From assembly GCA_964561455.1 (NCBI GenBank), contig CAZLPS010000010.1, positions 9,073 to 73,072 on the forward strand: a stretch of DNA of 64,000 bases, written 5' to 3'. Shown here in pieces: positions 52,079 through 61,629 of the stretch. Source of the stretch: JABDGR01 sp964561455 (GTDB taxonomy: Bacteria; Verrucomicrobiota; Verrucomicrobiia; Opitutales; JABDGR01). Position numbers and translations under genes: made by a program. Numbering within the stretch: position 1 is the first letter of the stretch; the number at the start of each line of letters is the position of its first letter. The notes under the pieces are model-generated. The model was given only the letters and a program-made list of their open reading frames with translations. It did no database searches and was not told where the DNA came from.

Positions 52079-54388
52079 TTATTGGCTGGATTTCGGCTGT
52101 GACCTTACCTTTGGTTTTCGGGCCGACCAGATGAAGCCCATCGCCCAACCCAGGGAGGCGAGGGTAGAGAAAAGGATTCCGGCCTTAAGCGAGGACGGGG
52201 CGTATTCGACGACAAGATGATGGTGGCCGGCGGCGAGGGGGATGGCCCGGACAAAATAGTCTGCAGGCAATATATCATAGTGAGGTTGGGTGCTGCCGGG
52301 TAACGGACGGGCGCGCCAATCGCGGCTATATAAATCGGTAATGAGCAACAGGGATGGCGCGGGCGTGTCTGCTTCGACAGTGAGCGAATCGCTGGATGAG
52401 TCTGACACTTTTACGGCGCCATTGGCGGCAATAGCCTGGGGTGCAGGTGAAGGCTCGGTTTCAAGGTAAACAATTTTTTCCGGATCAAAGTCAGGTTTGA
52501 ATAATGCGGGGAGGATGGCGTCGCGGCCGGGCAGCACTTTATAATTTGCAACCAGCAGGGCATGCGGCAGGGGGTGGAGGTTGGTTTGAATTTGAAAGGT
52601 TCCCGGGGCCGCGGGATTCGGGTCAATCACGGCGCCAAAACGCACCAAACCGAAGGCTTGGGTCACATGGCGAATGGGGGCGTATTGGTTGGCCAGGTCG
52701 GGGTTACCGCCTTGGGAATAAGCGATGAATTCTGCATACCGTTTTAACACGTTCGGATTGTTGCCCCACATATTGGCGGCGCCAAGAAAATAGCTGTCGT
52801 CGGGTCGTTCAGGAGTGAGCACCCGGTAATCCCCGGGATGGGTGGCGATATATTCGCGCACGGGTTGGGGTGCGAGGTTGGCAATGCGGGTGCTCGCGAA
52901 ATTGGATTGGGCGAATGCCACCATTTCCATCGCCAGCAGCGCCAAGGGTACCCAGCGCCAAAAGCGGCTCGTCCGTGCACGCCACAGGGCGAGACCGGTG
53001 GTGGCTAACAGGGCCCCCCCGATTGCCAGGGAATGTCCAGCGTGCCGACCTGCGTCGCGGACAAACTGTTCATCATTCATATTAATCGCGGGCAGGTAAC
53101 CATCGGGGTCGTGTTGCAGGCTGGCCATCAGCCCGGCAATGCTTCCAGGGTGAAGCCATAGTAAAACTCCGGCCCCGATTGCGAGCGCGCCCGCCAACGC
53201 CAGCAAAATGGGGTAAAACCTCGGACATTGGCGCCCGCGAATCAGGGCGTCAGCACCGAATGCGAGGGCCGGTGTGGCGAAGAGGGTCAGGGGAAAAGTG
53301 AATTTCGCCAGGCAGCGCAAGCGGTCGAAACCAGGGGCATAGTAGTAGAGTACGCGCAGCAGCGGTGTGTGATCGCCCAACGCCAGCACCAGGAGCAACG
53401 CAGCTACCAGCAAGTCGCACCCTGCCCGCCGTCCTTGCTCGCGGGTCAGCGCGGCGAATCCCGCGAGCGCCAGACCGGTTGCACCGATGAACGGGACGAC
53501 TTCCCACAAATAGCAGCGACCCCAATAGCTGTTGGAGGCCAAGTCACCGAAAAAGCCCGGCGCCAGGAACGTTAAAAGATTTTCGGGCGGAAACGAGAAT
53601 GACCGCACAAAACTATAATCGAGCCGGCCCTGCCGCACGCTCTCTGCCAAGGCGGCGAGGCCCGGCAGCAACTGTATGGCAGCCAGCGCGGCCCCGCCCG
53701 CGTAGGCGGCCACCACCAGCGGCAGGGCGCGCCGACGCACGGCTGGGTCAAAAACCGATTGCACGACGGCGTGCAGGCAGGTGGCGATGGCCACATAGAA
53801 TACGTACTGGAGCTGGCCCGCAAAAATTTGCAGGGAGACCATGGCCATGGCCAGCAGCAATGGTCGCAGGATGGGCCCGCGCCACGCCGCTTCCAACGCC
53901 AGCAGCATCCAGGGCGTCCACGCCATCGTGCAAAGATTGGGCAGATGGCCCGAATATAAACGCGGAAACACCGGCCCGCTCAGGGCGAGGACCAGGCCCG
54001 CCAGCACGGCGGCAAGGGGATGGCAGCCGCGGCGCGACGCCCACAATCCGGCACCCCAGCCTAAAATCGACAGATGAAGAAGAAACGACAAGTTAACTGC
54101 GCGTGCTATAGGCAAAAAAAAGACCACATTGGGCGGATACAACAGAGCGGATTGGAAATTCCCCAGAAACGGCTGTCCGGAATAGACCAAGGGGTTCCAT
54201 AGGGGGAAATGGCCGGCCCGGAGGTTGTCCGCGGCAAAGGCCCGGGCCGACGCAAATTGCTCCAAATCCCCGGTGGGCGAGGACAGAAAGAGGTCGGCGG
54301 GCAGCAGCAGTGCGGCCATGAGGGCCGCGGCGACGCTCGCCAGCACCCACAGCCAAAGACGGTGATGCTTAAAGCGACAACCGGTCAT
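52079..54388 (-). CDS. YfhO-like polytopic membrane protein
   Basis: 769 residues from ATG 54388 (MTGCRFKHHRLWLWVL). About a dozen hydrophobic helices fill the first 500 residues, with an extracytoplasmic loop near the N terminus (PTGDLEQFASARAFAADNLR and FPLWNPLVYSGQPFLGNFQS). Then comes a C-terminal periplasmic domain and a last helix (ILFSTLASLGWAMGFIWSA). This is the layout of YfhO/GT-C-type lipid-linked sugar transferases, some of which glycosylate lipoteichoic acid or other polymers. Substrate unknown. It is convergent with DUF1552. Confidence 0.78.
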   Translation of the reverse strand: MTGCRFKHHRLWLWVLASVAAALMAALLLPADLFLSSPTGDLEQFASARAFAADNLRAGHFPLWNPLVYSGQPFLGNFQSALLYPPNVVFFLPIARAVNLSFLLHLSILGWGAGLWASRRGCHPLAAVLAGLVLALSGPVFPRLYSGHLPNLCTMAWTPWMLLALEAAWRGPILRPLLLAMAMVSLQIFAGQLQYVFYVAIATCLHAVVQSVFDPAVRRRALPLVVAAYAGGAALAAIQLLPGLAALAESVRQGRLDYSFVRSFSFPPENLLTFLAPGFFGDLASNSYWGRCYLWEVVPFIGATGLALAGFAALTREQGRRAGCDLLVAALLLVLALGDHTPLLRVLYYYAPGFDRLRCLAKFTFPLTLFATPALAFGADALIRGRQCPRFYPILLALAGALAIGAGVLLWLHPGSIAGLMASLQHDPDGYLPAINMNDEQFVRDAGRHAGHSLAIGGALLATTGLALWRARTSRFWRWVPLALLAMEMVAFAQSNFASTRIANLAPQPVREYIATHPGDYRVLTPERPDDSYFLGAANMWGNNPNVLKRYAEFIAYSQGGNPDLANQYAPIRHVTQAFGLVRFGAVIDPNPAAPGTFQIQTNLHPLPHALLVANYKVLPGRDAILPALFKPDFDPEKIVYLETEPSPAPQAIAANGAVKVSDSSSDSLTVEADTPAPSLLLITDLYSRDWRARPLPGSTQPHYDILPADYFVRAIPLAAGHHHLVVEYAPSSLKAGILFSTLASLGWAMGFIWSARKPKVRSQPKSSQ

Positions 54389-54526
54389 GGGGTATCGTGA
54401 CCCATGCAAGGAAACACCAATCATCCGTTTGCGCAATATTTAACTGGGAGAGAGTTCGCCGCCTCCGTCTCTTTTGCGGGAAGCGCAGCCATCTGCAACC
54501 CATGACCGGCCACCTGCCCCCATCCC

Positions 54527-55309
54527 TCAATTCCGGTCCACCCAGCGCTGGCGCAGCAATTGCAGGGCCTGTCCGTGAATTTGGCAGACGCGCGCCTCCG
54601 TCACTTTGAACGCTTCGGCAATTTCCGCCAACCGTCGGCCATGAAAGTAATAGAGCATGATCACTTGGCGGTGGCGTTCCGACAAAAGTTCCAGCGTCCG
54701 CGCCAGGGCATGGAGGGACTCCTCATGCTCCATGCGGGTATGCGTCGGCGGGGTGTTCTCGTCCGCGATGCATTCGTGGAGGTTCAACATGACGCCGGCG
54801 CCGTTGTCGCGCTCCACCGGCCGGTCCAGCGGAAGAAAACGAATGGGGCGCACGCGCTCCTGCAGTTTGTCAAAATCTGTTTGATTGAGACCGAGCTGCT
54901 CCCGCGTTTCGTCGGCGGTGGGGACACGGCCCAAGTTCTGCTCCAGATCATCCACGACTTTGCGCAATTCGCGGGCGCGGTGCCGGGCAGCGCGGGGCAT
55001 CCAGTCGAGGCGGCGCAATTCGTCGAGGATGGCGCCGCGAATGCGCATGGCGGCATAAGCCTCAAAGGTCTTGGCTTGGGAAGGATTGAAGCGCCGGACG
55101 GCGGCAATGAGTCCCGTCAGCCCAACGCTGTGTAATTCATCGAGGTCGGCGCAAGTGGGCAGATTGCTGCGCATCTGCGAAACCACGGCGCGCACCTGTG
55201 GATAATGCTTTTCCACCATTTGGCATTGCTGCGGCGTGAGGGGACGGGTCGCAAGCGCCGTTGGGTGGGGGGTGCCGAGGGAATCGGAGGGCTGGTCGAG
55301 ATAGCTCAT
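54527..55309 (-). CDS. FliA/WhiG-type sigma factor
   Basis: 260 residues with sigma regions 2, 3 and 4: DLDELHSVGLTGLIAAVRRF, AYAAMRIRGAILDELRRLDW (the FliA-type region 2.4/3.0), region 3 RARELRKVVDDLEQNLGRVP, and region 4 LSERHRQVIMLYYFHGRRLA with EVTEAR-like helix VTEARVCQIHGQALQLL. Sigma-28 factors control flagellar or developmental genes. No flagellar gene is visible in the window, so the regulon is unknown. No anti-sigma gene is adjacent. Confidence 0.9.
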   Translation of the reverse strand: MSYLDQPSDSLGTPHPTALATRPLTPQQCQMVEKHYPQVRAVVSQMRSNLPTCADLDELHSVGLTGLIAAVRRFNPSQAKTFEAYAAMRIRGAILDELRRLDWMPRAARHRARELRKVVDDLEQNLGRVPTADETREQLGLNQTDFDKLQERVRPIRFLPLDRPVERDNGAGVMLNLHECIADENTPPTHTRMEHEESLHALARTLELLSERHRQVIMLYYFHGRRLAEIAEAFKVTEARVCQIHGQALQLLRQRWVDRN

Positions 55310-55796
55310 GGGGAAAAAACTTTGAATTTCTGCTTAAGTTGTAATCATGTCTCGTGCCAACTGCGTTAGGTCTAAATTAAAGTATTGAATACAATAATCT
55401 TACGGAGTTTTTAACTATTTCTTTAAAACGAGATCGGCAAGCTGCGTAATTAAATTGAAATATATATGCAATGCAAAAACGATGCATAATTGAAAGAGAT
55501 GGGGAGAAGTCTTGGAAGAAAATGGGAGATCGGCGAGGGGCAAAGCGGGGAGCTTGGAGCAGGGAGCGAGGAGACAGGAGGCAGAATTCCAAACGCAAAA
55601 CATCAAACATTGAACATCGAACATTGAATTCCACATGCCCCGCTCCCTGCTCCCCGCTACGCCGGGTGCGGTCCTGAAATTGCCGTCAATTCACACGGTC
55701 GTCACGAAATTGTAACATGGTTCCCCTAAGATTGCCCTGCTTGCGATTCACCTTCGCGGCATACCTATCGCTCAATTCATCCCTACCATTAAAAAA
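55310..55796. other. 487-bp intergenic region with repeat tract and Pho promoter
   Basis: The left part is AT-rich with no gene. About 55515-55665 holds GA-rich DNA with inverse arms (GGGGAGCTTGGAGCAGGGAGC against GCTCCCTGCTCCCC) around an iterated AACATTGAACATCGAACATT tract (about 55600-55630). The Pho-box promoter of pstS lies at 55688-55732. Confidence 0.7.
55688..55732 (+). promoter_or_regulatory. Pho box and -10 of the pst operon
   Basis: Three 7-mers at exact 11-bp spacing: AATTCAC (55688-55694), TCGTCAC (55699-55705) and TTGTAAC (55710-55716), separated by 4-bp spacers. They match the direct-repeat architecture of PhoB sites (CTGTCAT-like with N4). TAAGAT (55727-55732) lies 10 bp downstream as a -10, leaving the Pho box in place of a -35. 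pstS starts 64 bp further on. Phosphate-starvation control is inferred; no phoB/phoR gene is in the window. Confidence 0.75.
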
Positions 55797-56819
55797 ATGA
55801 AAAAATTCCTTCTCGTTGGCCTTCTGGGCCTCGCCTCACTCTCGGCGAAAGCCGCGGATGCTCCTGCGGTGATCACGCTCACGGGTTCAGGCTCTTCGTT
55901 TGTCAAACCCATCATGGATAAGTGGGCCGACGCGTATGGCAAGGTCGACAATTCCGTATTGGTCAATTATGCAGGTGGCGGCTCGGGCAAGGGGCAGACG
56001 GACATTCTCGCGCCGGCGGTGGACTTCGCCGGAACCGACGGGCCGATGACTGATGCCCAGCTCGCAAGCGCGAAAGGTAAAATTCTGCATCTTCCCGCAG
56101 TCGCTGGAGCCGTGGTTATTGTTTACAATCTTCCCGGTGTGACCGGCTTGAAACTCGACGGTCCGACACTGGCAGGAATCTACCTTGGCAAAATCACCAA
56201 GTGGAACGACAAAGCCATCGCCGATCTGAACCCGGGATTGAAATTGCCCTCCGAAAATATCACGACAATGCATCGCTCCGACAAAAGCGGCACGACCTAC
56301 ATCTTCACGGATTATCTCGCAAATGTCAGCCCGGATTGGAAAAAGAATGTCGGCACAGCGACAGGGGTGGAATGGCCGGGCACGGGCCAGGGCCAGAATG
56401 GCAGCGCGGGTGTGGCCGGGCAGGTGGAAAAGACGGTGGGCTCGATTGGCTATGTGGAATTGATTTACGCCCTCTCGAACAAGATCTCGTTTGCCGACAT
56501 GAAGAACGCCAACGGCAAATACATTACCGCTTCGCTGGATGCGGTGAGCGCGGCACTGGCCACGGCCACGATTCCGGCGGATTACCGTTTCTCGTTTGTC
56601 AATGCCCCCGGCGACAAATCCTACCCGATCTCGGGTGTGACCTGGCTCATGGTCTATCAGGAATCCAAGGACGCCGCCAAGGGGAAGAAGCTGGTTTCGT
56701 TCCTCAAGTGGATTTATACGGACGCTGCCGCCAAGAAGATGGCCGCGGACTTGTTCTATGCGCCGATTCCCGACGTGGTGACCAAGCGCGTTCTGGCGAC
56801 GATTGACACCATCAAGTAA
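55797..56819 (+). CDS. pstS: Phosphate ABC transporter substrate-binding protein
   Basis: Periplasmic phosphate-binding protein, 340 residues, with a Sec signal (KKFLLVGLLGLASLSAKA). PstS features: LTGSGSSFVKPIMDKWADAY, YAGGGSGKGQTDILAPAVDFA, GTDGPMTDAQL, MHRSDKSGTTYIFTDYL and SIGYVELIYAL, with the Ser/Asp/Arg phosphate ligands in the expected places. It is the first gene of the Pho-boxed operon and is followed by a terminator hairpin. Confidence 0.96.
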   Translation: MKKFLLVGLLGLASLSAKAADAPAVITLTGSGSSFVKPIMDKWADAYGKVDNSVLVNYAGGGSGKGQTDILAPAVDFAGTDGPMTDAQLASAKGKILHLPAVAGAVVIVYNLPGVTGLKLDGPTLAGIYLGKITKWNDKAIADLNPGLKLPSENITTMHRSDKSGTTYIFTDYLANVSPDWKKNVGTATGVEWPGTGQGQNGSAGVAGQVEKTVGSIGYVELIYALSNKISFADMKNANGKYITASLDAVSAALATATIPADYRFSFVNAPGDKSYPISGVTWLMVYQESKDAAKGKKLVSFLKWIYTDAAAKKMAADLFYAPIPDVVTKRVLATIDTIK

Positions 56820-56864
56820 CAATAAACTTCTGGCACTTTTGGTGCCGATAAGCCATTAACGAAG

Positions 56865-56901
56865 CCGGGCGGAAAGTCCCAACCTTTCCGCCCGGTTTTT
56901 T
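56865..56901 (+). terminator. Intra-operon terminator between pstS and pstC
   Basis: A 12-bp perfect stem CCGGGCGGAAAG/CTTTCCGCCCGG (56865-56876 and 56884-56895), a 7-nt loop and six Ts (56896-56901), only 8 nt before the pstC start. A smaller hairpin GGCAC/GTGCC lies at 56832-56846. Partial read-through would give more binding protein than permease. Confidence 0.85.
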
Positions 56902-56909
56902 ATCCGACC

Positions 56910-57881
56910 ATGAACGACACCACGATTGAAGCAACTCCCGCGAACGCCGCGGCGCCGGCCGAGCCGAAGCGGTGGGGCAACCAGATATTTGAAGGTTTGA
57001 CCCTGTTGTCGGCCCTGATGGTCGGAGCGCTGTTCTTGTTGGTGGCTTATGTGCTGCTGTCGCGTTCCTCGCTGGCGATGAAGACATATGGCTGGGGATT
57101 CTTGACGAACGTGCATTGGAATCCGGTGACGGAGAACTATGGCGCGCTGACTTTCATCTTCGGGACGGTGGTGACGTCGGCGATTGCCCTGATCATCGCG
57201 GTGCCGCTAAGCATTGGCACCGCCATATTTTTGACGGATTTGGCCCCCTTGTGGCTGCGCCAGCCATTGACTTCGGTGGTGGAAATGCTGGCGGCGGTGC
57301 CGAGTGTCATCTGGGGTTTGTGGGGCCTGTTTGTGCTGGCACCCTGGCTCAATGACAATGTCTACGTTTGGCTAAATACGCATTTTAGCGCCGTGCCGTT
57401 ATTTGGCGGCCCCGTTTCGGCTTCTTGTATATTGTCGGCGGGCATCATCGTGGCGATCATGATCCTGCCCATTGTAACCTCTGTTTCCCGGGAAATTCTC
57501 CGCTCGGTGCCTGATTTGCAGCGGGAGGCGGCGTATGGCTTGGGCGCGACGCGCTGGGAGGTTACCCGCATCGCGGTCCTCAGTTACGCGCGCCGCGGGC
57601 TGATGGGCGCGGCCGTGCTCGGGCTTGGCCGGGCCTTGGGCGAAACCATGGCCGTGACCATGGTGATTGGCAACAGCCCGAAAATCCAGGCGTCGCTGTT
57701 GCAGCCCGGCTGGACGCTGGCGAGCGCCATTGCCAGCAGTTTCGGCGAAGCCTCGAGCGACTTGAGCAAGAGCGCCCTCTTTGAACTGGGCCTCGTGCTG
57801 GTGGGCGTGACGATTCTCGTAAACATCGGCGCGCTGCTGCTGATTCGCTCCATCGAAACCCCCGGTTCGCGCCGGGCCTGA
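56910..57881 (+). CDS. pstC: Phosphate ABC transporter permease PstC
   Basis: Inner-membrane permease, 323 residues, six helices. A first helix (about 33-57) follows a polar N terminus. The BPD-type EAA loop is REAAYGLGATRWEVTRIAVL, and GRALGETMAVTMVIGN is the PstC signature. It pairs with PstA, encoded 14 nt downstream. Length is typical. Confidence 0.95.
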   Translation: MNDTTIEATPANAAAPAEPKRWGNQIFEGLTLLSALMVGALFLLVAYVLLSRSSLAMKTYGWGFLTNVHWNPVTENYGALTFIFGTVVTSAIALIIAVPLSIGTAIFLTDLAPLWLRQPLTSVVEMLAAVPSVIWGLWGLFVLAPWLNDNVYVWLNTHFSAVPLFGGPVSASCILSAGIIVAIMILPIVTSVSREILRSVPDLQREAAYGLGATRWEVTRIAVLSYARRGLMGAAVLGLGRALGETMAVTMVIGNSPKIQASLLQPGWTLASAIASSFGEASSDLSKSALFELGLVLVGVTILVNIGALLLIRSIETPGSRRA

Positions 57882-57895
57882 TAAAAATTGCCGTC

Positions 57896-58738
57896 ATGCT
57901 TTCCCGATACGACACGTACCGCAAATTCAAAAGCTCGTGCATGAGCGGGTTGGCCATTTTGTGCGCGATCCTGGTGGTCACGCCGCTGGCGCTGGTATTC
58001 ATCTATCTGCTGAAGATGGGCTTTTCGTCACTCAATTGGGATTTCGTTACCAAGTTGCCCAAACCCGCTGGTGAAACTGGCGGGGGCATGGCCAACGCCA
58101 TCCTGGGGACGCTGGAATTGATGGGACTGGCTTTGGTCATGGGTGTGCCCATCGGGCTTATGGGCGGGATTTATCTTTCGGAATATGGTTCGCCCAAGTT
58201 GAATGGCTGGATTCGCTTTGGCGCGGACGTGCTGAACGGGGTGCCGTCCATTGTGTGGGGCTTGGTGGGCTTTGTTTTGGCGGTGGCGCCCATGGGCGGG
58301 TATTCGGCGTTTGCCGGTGGAATGGCTTTGGCCTTTATCATGATTCCGCTGGTCTTGCGCACCACCGAAGAAGTGCTGCTCTTGGTGCCGACCTCCTATC
58401 GCGAGGCCGGCCTGGCCCTGGGTATTCCGCGTTGGAAAATCACGGTTAATATTGTACTGCGCACGGCGATGAAGGGCATCATCACCGGGGTGCTGTTGGC
58501 GCTGGGCCGCATTGCCGGCGAGACGGCTCCCCTGATATTTACCGCCCTGGGCAGTCCCTTGTGGAACCACAGCCTTAAGGAGCCCATTGCCGCGCTGCCG
58601 ATCCAGATTTATTTCTATGCGATTTCGCCATTTGAAGACCAGAACCGCCAGGCTTGGGCTGGCGCGTTGGTGCTCATCGTCCTGGTCTTCCTGCTTAGTG
58701 CTTCCGTGCGCGTCCTTTCAGCCCGGCGCAAGAAATAA
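57896..58738 (+). CDS. pstA: Phosphate ABC transporter permease PstA
   Basis: 280 residues, six helices: LAILCAILVVTPLALVFIYL first, then MGLALVMGVPIGLMGGIYLS, GVPSIVWGLVGFVLA, the EAA loop REAGLALGIPRWKITVNIVL and GRIAGETAPLIFTALG. It forms the membrane channel with PstC. Confidence 0.95.
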   Translation: MLSRYDTYRKFKSSCMSGLAILCAILVVTPLALVFIYLLKMGFSSLNWDFVTKLPKPAGETGGGMANAILGTLELMGLALVMGVPIGLMGGIYLSEYGSPKLNGWIRFGADVLNGVPSIVWGLVGFVLAVAPMGGYSAFAGGMALAFIMIPLVLRTTEEVLLLVPTSYREAGLALGIPRWKITVNIVLRTAMKGIITGVLLALGRIAGETAPLIFTALGSPLWNHSLKEPIAALPIQIYFYAISPFEDQNRQAWAGALVLIVLVFLLSASVRVLSARRKK

Positions 58739-58766
58739 TCTCACGATTGCAGCTCGCCTTTCCACC

Positions 58767-59648
<882 letters not shown>

Positions 59649-59654
59649 TTTTCC

Positions 59655-59796
59655 TTGGAGAAGCTAGAAGCTGGAAGTTAGAAGTTAGAATGAACACCAC
59701 CAACATCTGCTCAGATCGCACCAATTTCCCTTAAGATTTTTCTACGTATATCTCCCATCTTCTAGCTCCTAGCTTCTAGATTCCAACTTCTCCAAA
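59655..59796. repeat. Iterated-word inverted tract between pstB and phoU
   Basis: Left block 59655-59690 repeats AGAAGCTAGAAGCTGGAAGT; right block 59759-59796 is an imperfect inverse (CTTCTAGCTCCTAGCTTCTA). The 68-bp centre holds no gene. It ends directly before the phoU ATG at 59799. Confidence 0.75.
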
Positions 59797-59798
59797 AC

Positions 59799-60473
59799 AT
59801 GACCCGCTATTTCCATCACGAACTGGATGACCTGCGCAAGCACCTCATCCTCATGGGCGAACGCTCGATTGACGCCGTCCGCCTGGCCATGCAAGCCCTC
59901 CTCGCGGACGATGTTTCCATGGCCGGCCAGGTCATCGCCCTTGACGATGAAATTGACCGCCTGGAGGTCTTAATTGACGCCGAGTGCGTGCGTTACATCA
60001 CCCTGCGGCAGCCCATGGCCCATGACGTGCGCCTGATGACGGTTGCGATGAAGGTCAATCACGAGCTGGAGCGGACGGGCGATGAAGCGACCTCCATTGC
60101 CAAGCGCGCCCGCCGGCTTGCGCAATTTGGCAAGGTGGACGAATTCTTCAATATTCCCCGCATGGGCGATCTCGCCCTTGAACAAATGCGCAACGCGATG
60201 GATTCCTTTATCGCGGAAGATTATCAGAAGGCTCTGCTCATCCCGCCTGGCGACAAGGAGGTGGACAATCTGAACCGTGACAACTACGACAAGTTTACCG
60301 ATAAAATTTCCGGTCATCCGGAAACCTCGCATGCCATCATCGAATTGATCTTCATTTCCAAGTCGCTCGAGCGCGTCGCCGACCACGCCACCAACATCGC
60401 CGAGGAAGTGGTTTTTCTCCTCAAGGGAGAAGATGTGCGTCACACCCATGAGATGAAGCGCTCGGCGATGTAA
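59799..60473 (+). CDS. phoU: Phosphate signalling protein PhoU
   Basis: Two-fold helical-bundle regulator linking the Pst transporter to the PhoR kinase. 224 residues with both metal-site repeats: VAMKVNHELERTGDEATSIA and LIFISKSLERVADHATNIAE. It begins FHHELDDLRKHLILMGERSI. It closes the pst operon and is convergent with rsmE. Confidence 0.95.
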   Translation: MTRYFHHELDDLRKHLILMGERSIDAVRLAMQALLADDVSMAGQVIALDDEIDRLEVLIDAECVRYITLRQPMAHDVRLMTVAMKVNHELERTGDEATSIAKRARRLAQFGKVDEFFNIPRMGDLALEQMRNAMDSFIAEDYQKALLIPPGDKEVDNLNRDNYDKFTDKISGHPETSHAIIELIFISKSLERVADHATNIAEEVVFLLKGEDVRHTHEMKRSAM

Positions 60474-60505
60474 GGGCGTGTGATGTCGCCAGGAGGCTGG
60501 CCGGC

Positions 60506-61234
60506 TCAAAACTCCCCGCGTTTGGCGAGGAGGACACTCAATCCGGCGACGAGGGCGGTTTCCGTGCGCAATACACGGGGGCCGAGGTGTGCGAGTTGAA
60601 AGCCCGATTCGCGCAGAATTAACCGTTCGTCGGCGGACCAGCCGCGTTCGGCACCGAGGGCCAGAATCACCGGGCCTTCCTTGGGTGTAAAGTGGGAGAG
60701 AGGAGCCCCGCCTTCGTAAACGTCGAGGGCAATGCGGACGGCGTTTGGTGGCGCGGCTTCGGCCATCTTTCCCATGGCGACACGCAATGATTCATGGCGC
60801 GCGACCTCCGGTACCGAGGTGGCAAAGGCCTGGGCGGCGCCTTCGCGCAGGCGCTGCTGCCATTCGTCGGTCTGCCAGAGCGTGCTGTCGGCGTAGGAAG
60901 GTTCACCTTTTTCGGCGTTGAAAAAATGGAGGGCCGTTACCCCAAAAGTGGCGCCTTCGCGCAGCACATCGCGGGCGGTCTGCGGGCGCGGTATTCCCAC
61001 CAGCACCCAAAATGGCCGTGGCGGATCAATCTTATCCTCCCATTTCACGGCGAGCCCCATCCCGTCCGCGTTGTCCGACTGAATGACGGCCTGCCCGCGC
61101 GGGCCATTAACCATCCCCACGAACAACTTGTCGCCCGGTTTCATTCGCAATACCTCACGGATATGCCGCGCGCGGGAGTCGCCGGGCGCGAGTCGCCCCG
61201 CATCGGCGGCGGTTTCAAAAAGGACGAGGTTCAT
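60506..61234 (-). CDS. rsmE: 16S rRNA m3U1498 methyltransferase RsmE
   Basis: SPOUT-class methyltransferase, 242 residues from ATG 61234 (MNLVLFETAADAGRLAPGDS). An N-terminal PUA-like domain (HIREVLRMKPGDKLFVGMVN) precedes the knot: VILALGAERGWSADERLIL, then HLGPRVLRTETALVAGLSVL, the SAM-binding deep knot of the family. Length typical. Confidence 0.94.
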   Translation of the reverse strand: MNLVLFETAADAGRLAPGDSRARHIREVLRMKPGDKLFVGMVNGPRGQAVIQSDNADGMGLAVKWEDKIDPPRPFWVLVGIPRPQTARDVLREGATFGVTALHFFNAEKGEPSYADSTLWQTDEWQQRLREGAAQAFATSVPEVARHESLRVAMGKMAEAAPPNAVRIALDVYEGGAPLSHFTPKEGPVILALGAERGWSADERLILRESGFQLAHLGPRVLRTETALVAGLSVLLAKRGEF

Positions 61235-61381
61235 GGGGGAAATGCAAAAGGAGAAATGCACAAGGCGAAATTAACGGCGCTCATCAGGCTACTTGCCAAC
61301 GGGTGCAATTGAGCCTATTCTATGAGGAATCCTTCCAGAAAGTCGAAACAACTCCCTGGCCTCCGGGTCTATATTACATCC

Positions 61382-61606
61382 ATGAAAACTTTTTTGAAAC
61401 GAATTTCGATTTTGGCCGCACTGGTTGGACTGGCTGGTTGCCGCAATTTGGGCTTTAACAGCCCGTCAACGGATACCTCCCTGACACCGGGCGTATCGTC
61501 GCAAACGATTGATCGAACCTATGACCAACGGGGCAACCCGAGCGTAACCCCGCCGGTTCCTGGGGCGGACGACCCGAACAGTCCGAATTTCCGCGGTTCC
61601 AAATAG
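61382..61606 (+). CDS. Small lipoprotein
   Basis: 74 residues from ATG 61382, with a lipoprotein signal MKTFLKRISILAALVGLAGC (lipobox LAGC, Cys 20). The mature part is short, disordered and rich in Ser, Thr, Pro and Asn (SSQTIDRTYDQRGNPSVTPP). An in-frame start at 61322 would bury the signal. No family recognised. Confidence 0.65.
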   Translation: MKTFLKRISILAALVGLAGCRNLGFNSPSTDTSLTPGVSSQTIDRTYDQRGNPSVTPPVPGADDPNSPNFRGSK

Positions 61607-61629
61607 GGTAGGCAGTTATCCTGGACGGT

